Of a stretch of 64,000 bases of DNA, positions 25,801-37,800 are shown in pieces; position 1 is the first letter of the stretch, and each line of letters begins with the position of its first letter. The notes below the pieces were generated by a model. That model did not search any database. It was given only the letters and a program-made list of their open reading frames with translations, and was not told the DNA's origin. Source of the DNA: Ectobius pallidus (lineage: Eukaryota > Arthropoda > Insecta > Blattodea > Ectobiidae); NCBI GenBank assembly GCA_964059195.1, contig CAXKWD010000006.1, forward strand, positions 176,636,825-176,700,824, read 5' to 3'. The position numbers and the translations under genes are program-made.

Positions 25801-28800
25801 GAATTATGTATAATAATTGTCAGTAAAATATGCTTTAAGCGGGGACATAGCGCTTTGAGTGAAATTCATAGATGAGAAATAGGTTAAATTCACTGTTTTT
25901 CCTCAGCAATGAATTGCTCCACAACCTTGCAATCTGGCATACTCTTTATTGACTACTTCTACAATTCCACACTGTTTTAAAAAAATTATTGAAAAAGTTA
26001 CACTTACGGTTAATTATCGTTACAAAATGACAGCCACGTTTTGTGAATTGAAATGCCGTTTCCTGGATAACTTCCACAAATATCTATCTTTCTGAGTGGT
26101 TATTTTCCTATCTATTTGTTAATATCATATGAAAAACACTATCTGCAATCGTTCTTTTAACATTAATAGTTCATTTTTAAAAAGACACATATTAATATAT
26201 ATACAGTGCCTTTTTTTTTTTACTCGTGGCCGGGCGGTCGGCTGGAAGTAGCTGCGAGCGCACAGTGCTTCTCACCGTTCCTGGTGAGACGGCCTTTCTC
26301 CCGTCAGTGCATGTGCGGTCGTTGCTAGCGGAGGTTCTTGTTTTGTTCTTTGTGGTTAAATTGTGATAGTTCTGTTATAATGCCAAGAAGTGTGTATACT
26401 TTAGCACACCGCATATTCATGTATGATTCCTATGTGCAAACAGGAGAAGTGACACGGCTATTTGTAGACAGATTCCCTGCTATCCCTGAGCCTCACAGAG
26501 AGACAGTTCGTAAACTTGTAAACAGATTCAGAGAAACGGGTTCTGTTCTTGATAACAAATAAAAAAATTAAAAAAATTCGCCGTGTGCTTACAGAGAAAA
26601 AAATCGATGAGATAGGACAAAAGTTAGAACGTAGCCCAAGAAAATCTCTGAGTAGGTTATCACAGGAAACGGGGGTTTTACAATTCTCGGCTTCGAAATT
26701 CACTAAACTTATCAAATTAAAACCATATAAGATAACCATAGTTCAGGAACTGCAACCACGTGATACTGTGAGTAGAGTAAATTTCTGCAATTGGGTGTTG
26801 GGTAAAGTTAATGATGTCTCTATGGACCCAAAGTTAATTTTTTTTTCACAGACGAAGCATGGTTTCATTTACATGGTCATGTATCGACACAAAACAACAG
26901 ATACTGGAGTGCAGAAAAACCCGATATTGTACACGAAATGCCATTGCATGACCAGAAAATTGGTGTTTGGTGTGCTGTGTGTGTGCACTGACGGGGAGAA
27001 AGGCGGGAGCCAAGAACGGCGAGAAGCACTGTGGGCTCGCAGCTACTTCCAGCCGACCGCCCGGCCACGAGTAAAAAAAAAGGCACTGTATATATATATA
27101 TATATACATACATAAATTTTTATGAAAAAGAATATCTAAAAAATTGTTTTTTTTTAAATACTTGTAATGTAGATATTCCAAAGATTGTAGATGAAGATGT
27201 TCATACGATGTTTACAAATACATAGAAAAGAGAATCACACAAAAAATTTGCCATTTGTGGAAATTATCATGGAAACGGCATTTTAGTGCATGAAACGTGG
27301 CTGCCATTTTGTAACAATATGAAACAGTTTAAATAACTCTTATAATAGTATGCAATTGTAGAGATAGTCATTTAAGAAGATGCTGTATTACAAGATTTAC
27401 AGAGTAAATCAATGCTGAGAAAAAGCAATTAATTTCACCGAAAGTTATATTTCCCCCTTTTACGCCACTAAACAACTATTTACATTATTGAAATTTTCGC
27501 CTCATTGTTAATGGAGATTTTATTGGGCCGTGTAAAGTGTAAAACATTGATCCTTGGTCATAACCAAAAGATCAATTTAAAAAATTAGCAAGCCAGCTCC
27601 GACTAAAAGGAAGATAAGGATGGTAAAGGAATATATCTTCCTTTACGGTCGTGCTAACTTGTTCCTCTGGGTAGGTCCTCTGGAGTCGGCAGCTTCCACA
27701 TTTAGGGATGGTAGTGGCCGTGTCTAATTCATAAGCGTTACGGCAGATGGCTGTGGATATGAATAATACAAGTGTCTACTTCACTTGTAACGAAGACTTA
27801 CTGTACAAGTACAGATGTCGTGTGTGTCTTCCAATTATTTCAAATCTTATGCGACATTCTACTGACATTTCTGTCATAGACTTGAACAAAAAAACATGAA
27901 AACCTGTTAAAATTTTGATAAAGTAGTGCTCTGCCACCTACCGGCAAACTGTGTACACCACATTACTTTCGTGGTATTAGCAGTGTGCTGCCACCTAGTG
28001 TCTCTGATATTCAACTCCAGCATCTATAGCTTAACAGATAATGGAATGGAAAGTCCAATGTCATTAAATTATGAGTTAGTTTGATAATTGAATGTTGTAC
28101 CGGCAAGTTGCCATGGTAGCTCAATTGGTAAGAACAGCGGTACGGAGAGCCGAAGATCCTGGTTCAAATCCTTGCTATGGAATTGCAATTTTCAGTTTGG
28201 CTCTAACTTTCCACCTTAGCCTACACGGCCAGTGTGAAAGAATTATCATTCTCTTAGCAGATGATAATTGTGAAATAAGATTTGAAGCTTTCACGACGCT
28301 GATTACGCTTCTCGGGTTATCAACCGTGTCAAAATTATTAGGCTCAAGGTTATTTTGACACCTGAAATAATCGTGAAGTTTTACCGACGGAGCCATGTTA
28401 TTGAATCTTTTTCAAAATGTTGAAATACGAACAAATCTGTTGTTTATTATCGTCAGTAAAATGTGCCGTTAATCGGTAGAAATATTGGTTCGTAAAATTC
28501 TTAAAATCGCAAAATTCGTAATATCTCAGCATAACCTTATACTAATTATAAGGGCCCGGATTCTGATGACCTAAAATTGTTTGAAAAATGACCTTTAAAA
28601 TGACCGTAAATTTTCAAGAAAATGACTTAATAATTATAAAAATGACCTAAAAATTGATATTTTATTTATGAAAAAATTATTATTGTACACACAAGTTATA
28701 GACTAGTTTGTACGTAATTGTAAAAACTGTAAATAGCTGTATTGTTATGAATGTTCTTTTCTCACGGAAATTTATACTGGCACTGAGTCAAAATTCAACA

Positions 28801-31800
28801 TTTCCTTTTGTTGTCTGCCGGATCATATTGTTGTTTGTTGAGGGTAAACAGTAGTTTGAACTCTCTAATCCAAGCAGGTGCCAAGTCAATCTAATAACAA
28901 TAGTAATACAAAATTTTGGCGTTTCTTTGATTTTCATTTCCGACTGAGACATGACAACATTCAACGCCAGATTTTTCCTTCTTGCATTAAACAAACAACA
29001 CTTCAAAGACAGCACCGCTAGCGACGAAAAAAAAAATTTAATACACTCAATGTGAATGTACGAAAATGATTAAATAAGGAAGCATATTACACAAAAAATG
29101 ACAAAATAATGACCTAAAAATGAAATAAATGCCCTAAAAATACAAAATTGCATACAATGAAAAAAAAAATCTGATGTGAAAGTCACATAACTTCCTCTGC
29201 CCAAATAAAAGTTAGCAGTATTCACATATCCTTGTACAGAATCGCAAGACACAATTTTACGCTGATTATCCTATAAATACCTCTTCTTTCAATGATGCGA
29301 CTAAAAGCGCAGTCTATATAACAAACTTAAAAAAAAGAACAAATGACTGCAGACGTTTATTGAACTTTCTGCCGTAAAATATAATTTCCGAAATTTATCG
29401 AATATTTCCCTCAAATACATCTTTACTCTATGCATGGCCAACAACACATCTTTCTCACTTCACATTCTTATATAGAATAAGAGGCCGTGAAAGAGCGCGA
29501 ATTCAGTTGTTCACCATGTAAGACAAACTTTCTACAAACAGTGGGTGAACAGTGGGTGGCTTGTAACTACCCTCAGAGAATTTTCTCGAAAAAATGTTTC
29601 AAATAAAAGTTTTAGCTCTTAGTATAAGCAACCCATGTGCAAAATTTAAAGAAAATCGTTAGAGCCATTTTCGAGAAAATCGCGAAAAACGAAAATTTCT
29701 TCATGTAAAGTCCCCTTAAAAATAAGAGAAATTTGTCGCCAATCTTCGAATCACATCTTCAGAAGGTACCTGACCCAAATACGAAATTTTGTTTTCATAC
29801 GATTTTCCGTTTTGGAGCTAGCTTGTTCACAGATATTTTCCACACAGACACACAGACACACAGACATGTTTCCAAAAATAGTATTTTTGGATTCAGGGGG
29901 CCTTAAAACGTGTATATATGCTAAAAACTCAACTTCGAATTTTGGGGTCGAAAACAATACTTCCTCTACCTATAGTACCTATGGTACGGGCAGAGGAAGT
30001 AAAAATGACCTAATTAAAATTCATTTCTACAATCTAGGGACCATGATTAGAATTTACCTACAAGTTGGCAATGTCTATGCAGCATCAATAAAAAGATGAC
30101 ATGTCATTAGAATCCAGGCCCTGCTAATAATTATCAAGTAACATTCCTAGCAAGAGGCCTGGCCCTTGATTCATATGGCAGAGTGATTCTGATGGCGAAT
30201 GGTTGAATTTTTGGACGGATTAAAGATATAATTTGTCATCACAATGATGAGTACTTGATTTTGTTATGGTTATAAATTTTTCGAATTTATATAGACTATT
30301 TATTTGTTTTCAGGTAGATCTAAGATGAATCAACCTATAAACTGTTGGCAGTTGCAGCTTTGACTAAGGAAGACTTTTTTCGGGTGGTAAGTGCTGATTA
30401 ACCCTTTCAGTGATTTGAGCGCAATTAATATATTGAGCTTTGTCCATTCTGTAGCGTTAATCTTAATTATTTATGTAGAGCATAAAGCTTTGTCACTGGG
30501 AACTCACTACTAAATTGCGGTATTTGCTGAAGATGGCCGCTCCACGGGGTTGAAAGCGCTCCAACAGATAACAAAATACCGCAATTTAGTAGTGAGTTCC
30601 AGTGATAAAGCTTTATGCAATTAATATTTTATGCTATTTTCATCCATGACTGGTTATGTATTCCGTAAATGCAAAATTATATTTAAAAATGGCAATGATA
30701 AATTAAAGTAATTCGTATTTGAAGCTAAATAACTAAATCATATATTAATGATACAATATATACCTTTATTCGTGGGCTTAGAGGCTAATTGGTTAACAAT
30801 GATCGATGCTCATTCTTATCTCTAACTCGATATTAAAATTATGTTGATCCCTGGGCTCAACCAAAAGATCAATTCCAAAAAATAATGAGCCAGCTCCGAC
30901 TGAAATGGAAGACAGAATAATGTCTATCCCTTACTGCCGTGCTAACTCGGCGCCTTTCGGTTTTCTCCTTATGGTCATGGCCACCAATGTCCACTACATA
31001 AACAGGACGACAGATGGCTGTGGATGTGAATAATACAAGTGTGTACGTCACTTGTAACGAAGACTTACTGCACAAGTACAGATGTCATGTGTATCTTACA
31101 ATTATTTCAAATCTTATGTGACATTCTACTGACATTTATGTCATAGACTTGAACTGAAAAACATGAAACCCAGATAAAATTTTGATAAGGTCGTGCTCTG
31201 CCATCTACCGGCAAACTGTGTAGACCACATTACTTTCGGGGTGTTAGCAGTGTGCTGCCACCTAGCGTCTCTGATAATCAACTTCAGCGTCTATAGCTTA
31301 GCAGATAATGGAAAGGTAGAATGAGACTGAAAAATTCAATGCCATAGCCGGGATTTGAACCAGAATCTTCGGCTCTCCGTGCTGATGCTCTACCAATTGA
31401 GCTATCATTGCACCATGCCGGCACAACATATTATGAGTCAGTTGGAGAATTTAATGTTGTTTATAAATCAATGTAGTAATATATATGGTCAATATGGTCA
31501 TTTGTTGAGATAAACGAAAACGATATACAACGTTATGAAAAGGCCTACAAATTGAAAAGAAAAGTCTCCAGATTAAGGAAGTGCATAGCCCTAACATAGC
31601 ACCAAAATCTTAAATATGCACTCATAAAGGAACATATTTTCTAAAAAGAAATGTTCCAATTTGAAACTTTTAATGAAACTAAATTATTACATCACATTAA
31701 TTCGATCATATAATCACTTTTAATAATTTTACAGGTGATTTAAAGTTTTACTTGTAAAGAACTTCTATTCTGTTAATGTTTCCAAATACCACTGCAAATG

Positions 31801-34800
31801 TGTTAAAAATATGTCTATTGGAAGTTGTTAACAACAAGGAGGAAGAGGTAATTGTGCTATCACTTGTTATTGTTCCTTCACATTTCAGTTACAGCAAAAC
31901 CAAAATATCCGTCACTCTTTTTCGGGAAACATTTAGTGCACATCCAGCATAATTGTGCTCTTGTACCGAATTTATAACTAATATATGACGTTAAATTACA
32001 AATATGAACGAAATATGTCATACCATGATAAAGACCAGAATATGACTTTATATGCAAAATAAAAACGGCCGTATTAGGATAAACGTGTAATTCGTGTTTA
32101 ATTTATGTTTGCGCGAGAATGGAGGTCAGGATTAAAATATGACATGTCATAAACATCCGAAAGCTAATCATGACTAACTTTTACGCCACTAAACAACTAT
32201 TACTTCGTTGAAATAATGCTTTTTGAAGCCAGATTATTTTCCCCTGACCATTAATAGAGATTTTATTGATCCCTGGCCAGAACCAAAAGATCAATTCCAA
32301 AAAATAATTAAGCCAGCTCCGACTGAAAAAGAAGACAGAAGAATGTCTATCCCTTACTGCCGTGCTAACCGATATAGATTGTTTCCCGCTCTCCTTGGCC
32401 ATCCGATGGTCATGGCCACCCATATCCAATACATAAGTGGCACGACAGAAGGCAGTGGATGAGAATAATACAAGTGTATATGTCACTTGTAACGAAGACT
32501 TACTGCACAAGTACAGATGTCGTGTGTATCTTACAATTATTTCAAATCTTATGTGACATTCTACTGACATTTATGTCACTGACTTGAAATGAAAAACATG
32601 AAACCCAGATCAAATTTTGATAAGTTAGAGTTCTGCCACCTACCGGAAAACTCTGTAGACCAAATTACTTTCGGGGTGTTAGCAGTGTGCTTCCACCTAG
32701 TGTTTGTGATATTCAACTCCAACTTGGCTACAGCTTAGCAGATAATTGTGAAGTTATACTGGTGGAGACTGCCTTGTTAAATATTGTAACAAGGGCTCGT
32801 CGGGGTTCAAAATGGGAACACCGAGTTTATAATTGAAGGATGGAGGTTTCTTTATTTCCTACAACAATTGCCAATACAGCCAGAAAACTCCAGACTATTT
32901 GCCAGTTCACTGTCCTGTTCAGTGCTCACTCTCACTGTGCTCAGTCCTAATTACAGCACTGTTCCAGTCCAATCCAGATCATCCCACGTCGCGTCGGTCA
33001 ACTCCACAGTCCTCGCTGCCGCTGTGCGATCCACCCGTCGCGCCGAGTTCCCCGGGACGGCACTACCTCAGCCCAGATAAGCTCACCAGCTCTTCCGTTC
33101 ACCCTTCCCTCCGGTCACTAGTTCCCCGTTGACTAGCTATTCCGCTCTCGGGTCCCTCCGGTCACTGGCTCCTCAGCTTCCCAAGACACACTCAGGCCGC
33201 GCTGATCAGTCCTCTCCGTCCAGCTCACCCTCTGACGCTGACGCTCGCCGCTACTCACGGACTGCCTCTCTGACTGTTCCCTCGTTGACCCTCTGACTCT
33301 TCACGGACTGTCTCTCCTCTGATGTACGGACTCTTCACACTGAACTCTCTTCATTCACTGACTGTCTCTCCCAACTCCGATTCACTGACTGACTTCGGCT
33401 CGGCTGCTCGCACTCCTTATATAGCCTTAACGAAAGTTCCAGAGTTGAGGTCTGGAAAGCTCTCCGCCCGCGCATGGTCTAGAATGTCCGCGCGGTGCGC
33501 CGTCAAGCCCTTAGTGCGTGGCTCCACCTCTGGCCCCTCCCACGAGCGCGCGCCGTCACTCACCGCGCCGTGCCAGGGAGTAGGCCGCACCCGTCGCTGT
33601 GCGGCTCCAATAGCCGTGCTGCGGTCACGCCCACTGGCGCTCGTCTGCCGCCCATCCACTAGGGGAGCGCGATCCTTCTAGACTCCGTCGTCCTAGTTCT
33701 TTCTGGCTTACTCCTCCTTCTATCAGGCTCTAGGCTTTTCTGGGCTTTGTCACAATATTATAAATTATTTTGAATCGTCTATGTAGAGCTCCATTTTTTG
33801 GGCTGAGCTCGTTTTTTCGCTGATTATAGCGATTATTGAGATGTCACTGTCGTTTTCTTACCTTTCGTACAAATAATTATTAGGGCTGAAAATCGATTAA
33901 AGTTTTTAATCGAGTTAACGCTTGACTATAATCGATTAATCGACGGATTAATCGACTGATTAATCGACAAACAGGTCGGTATTTTAAACGAAACCAAAGT
34001 GTACATTTAACATTGTTTTACACGTTTAATAACTACTACACTACAGATAATCAGAAGAAATCCTGAATTAATGAATACCATTATTAGGTAACTAGTGAAA
34101 AGATATCTACAAAACTTACATTTTCGTTTACTTTTTCAGCCAAGACTTGAGACACACGGGTTTGCTGACATTTGAATGTTCAAGAAACGATTGAAGCTTG
34201 TTTACAATAATTACCGGCAGCACTAAAAACTCTCTCACTCGGCACTGAGAAAGAAGTTTGGTCATTTGACCCATTTCTCGACAAACGTTTTTCAGAATTC
34301 AACTAAACCGATTAATCGGAAAATGCAATTGATCGACGATTAAATATTTAATCGATTATTCGGGCCGATTATTCGGGCCGATTAATCGGTACAGCCCTAA
34401 TAATTATCCATTTCCCTCATTTTAATAACTACAAATATTATATCTATTATTCATTCAAAATAATATAAATAACTACCGAGGTTCAAATCCCGTGGCCGGT
34501 CGATTTGACATGGGTTTTTTTCATGGTTTCCCCAGTCGTAAAGGCAAATACCGAATTGGGTATTTACATACCATGAATCATCCTCACCATTTCATCCTTT
34601 ATCATATCCATTTAAATTAATATCAGCTGAAATTTACTCCATAAAAATACACCAATAATAGAAATGATTGAAATCAATAGTTCCATGGCCTACTTTACTG
34701 TATAGACATGGTACCTGAACTCCTGATATGGCCTCGTAGCTAAAAGGAGTATAAACACAGCTGAAATTATTACATACTAAATGTCAGGCATTACAGAATT

Positions 34801-37800
34801 ATTCTATCTACAAAAGAGTGAAAATTTTGTGGTTTTTTATCTTTCATAGTTTTAAAGCAGTATCATGTGTACTTATATCTTAAGTAGTGAATGACAACGG
34901 CAAGCGACTGTATACAAGAGCACCTGTTCTTTGTCGGTGGAGTTTTTCGGATTAGGAAACAATGTTATTAGATAGAGGAGATCTTCTTACAATGGTCCGG
35001 TCATGGAAACCACCAATAACGGCCGTGGGTGTCGGAATGCTGACCACAAGCCACCCAATCCTGCCATCTGCCTATGGTAGATGACGCAGCGGTCGGGTGG
35101 TAGGCCTTGTCCCTTCAGGGATGTAGCGCTACGGAGTTTAGTTTAATTCTTCTTAAAATGGCACGAACAATACTGTCCGCCAACAGAGAGTAAGGAATGT
35201 GTGGACTACAGAATAATCATTAAAAAAACATGCGTCCCGCTGCTTGCGGAATTTTCAGTGTGACACCAGACTTTGACCTGATGTTTTTGAATAGGCTGTA
35301 AATTGAAACCGGTGAGCTGAGCTGCCCCGTGTACCATAAAAACAGGAATTTTCCCCCTGCACCTCAGTACCTTGATTGCAGCGACACACATCCGGGGAAA
35401 CACAAGTCCCATGGTTGCACCCCAGGCTGCAGTGCGGGTTGCAGACATTGTGGTGTTTCCTGTAGCCTCTGTGACACGTGCAGACACCAGGAGCTGTGCA
35501 GTCGCCGTGAACACAGCCTGGCACACATACAGCAACACATCTGCAACAACAATACTATCTTGCATATTATTTTTTCTACCGTAGCGATTTACGGAATAGT
35601 AAAAGTAAAAATAATTAATGAGTAGGACAAGGCGTTTATTTACCATAAAATAGCGAAAAAAATGCATTCCTGACCTAACAATAGTGAAAAAATGACACGA
35701 AATAAAAAAAAAATTGCCAACAAATTTACTATTATTACTTATAATTAGTTTTTTAAAGTAATGAATTGCTAAAAGCAATTTAATGGATGACAGTGCATTA
35801 TATATGAATTTGCAATATAAAACACACTTATTTTATTACTAAAGAAGAAAATTAATGTATACTACTTGGACACCCTTAGCAAAAAAAAAAAAATCATTCA
35901 AAACTGGCATGCCCATCAAATTGCCCCTAGCAAATATGTGTCATTTAAAAAGAAAGAAATTCTTTATTGCTGCAAGACAAACTGCTGTGGTGATTACAAT
36001 AAACCTGAATTAGAATGAACTATGAACACTTGGCGGAGATTCTCAAATAAAAACGATTGTCTGTTGTCTGAAACTAACAATTTGTACATGGAAAAGCTCC
36101 TCTCTTCCTCCACTGAAACATGACCTAAAATGTCGAAAATGAATTAAACATTGTCAAAAAATGACCTATCTCTTGAAAAAGACGAAAAATGCAAAAAGAA
36201 TTAGCTCTTACTTAATCAATTATTTCATGAAACACATTTATATATATTCGAGCTATCTTTTAATCTTCATATAAAGAAAAAGATACCTTGCCCTATTAAT
36301 GAGTAACAGTAGTTGCAAGCGAACCAAATAATAATAATCTTGGTGGCGATCGTGACAACTTAATTGCTGCGAATTAAACCGTTAAATCAATGTGAACTTT
36401 TAACCATGTGATATCACTACCTTCCTGCATTTATCACTTATCCATCAGTATTAGTGGAACCGTTGTAGAAAGTTTATGTAGCGGTCTGTGAGACCTCTAA
36501 TGCATGGTTACGTAACTTTTTTCAGTGTACAGTTTTTATTATTATTATTTATCATTAATATTATTATTATTATTGTTATTATTATTGTTGTTATTATTAT
36601 TATTATTATTTACAATGAGTGAACGGCTGCGAACATAAAAAAACTGTTAGGCTGAAACTTTTAAGACTACGTGATTGTAATGAACTAGGAAGTGCCCGTG
36701 GCTTCGCCACGATAATTCTTTTAAAAATTAAAAATTAAGAGTATAATAATTATCAAAGCATTACATTTATTAACACTTGCACGCGAATTATTCATAAACT
36801 AAGCCATTAATAATTAATGAAACAGCTAAAATTCCTGCTTTAGAGTACATTCCACGACATGAAAGCGCCCCCTGGGAAAACTATATCAGAATCGATTATG
36901 CAGTTCCAAAGAACCTGTGAACACATAATACGTATTGTTTCTCAGCTGTTTATTGACATGAATATGATGTGAGTTTTATTTTATCAATTCAGTGTAATTT
37001 TCAGAAATTATATAATGTTTCAAGGGAAGGAATAGTTTGTTTGGAATTTTTATTATCAGCGATATTTCAAGGGTTAAACCATCAATATTTTACAGCTGTT
37101 GCCCCCGGCTTCGCCCGCCATTATTCATTGACTCCAGGATTTTAAAGAAATTTACACTGGCAGTGTATTAAAAATGTTTGTGGTTCAGAGCTATGAAAAT
37201 TGTAAGTAAAAATAAAATTATAATATTTGTTCATTGTGTTCATTTCACTTAGGCCTTATATAATAAAGAAACGGTTTTCCTTCCTAATTTTGTAGTCGTC
37301 ATGAAAGTTTAGACTACGAGAGACAAACATCGCCGAGTATACCCGATGTCTCACGAAGCGGGCGAGCGAGTAAGCACGCTATTTAGGGCCGTTGAATTGT
37401 ATAAGAGTAGATGTTTTGAGAGAATGCCTGTATGTCTCATTTCTAAGGGAAAATGTTGTAAATTAAGCTACTGCACTTGTTATGGTGAATTGTGATTAAT
37501 ATATTATGTGAATGACGATACTAAAATAAGCTTTTGTGTATATTAGTTATTCATTTGAAAAATATTAATATATCTTCCAAACTGTGACTCAGATGTGTGC
37601 CCTGAAAACCCCCTTAAAATGATGGTGTGAGAGTGATGCTTCGTTCGTTTAGGAATCAATTTGCTTGAATAATAATTAAAATTCACATTTTGTAAAGTTT
37701 CTTTCGTTGTTAAAAGCCCGTTAACTTTGAGCGGCCACTCAGACCTCACGTCAGAATAATCACTTCCATGGACCTTAAGGCTTAAGAAATAAAAGGAATG

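Noticed and set aside
26846..27181. Minus-strand 111-codon ORF over the mariner-like element
   Set aside because: Runs through the TIR and opposite the transposase remnant; no independent support.
33322..33681. 119-codon plus-strand ORF and its 80-codon antisense partner
   Set aside because: Both lie in the GC-rich solo LTR, where stops are rare by composition. The Arg/Ser-rich translation has no domain.
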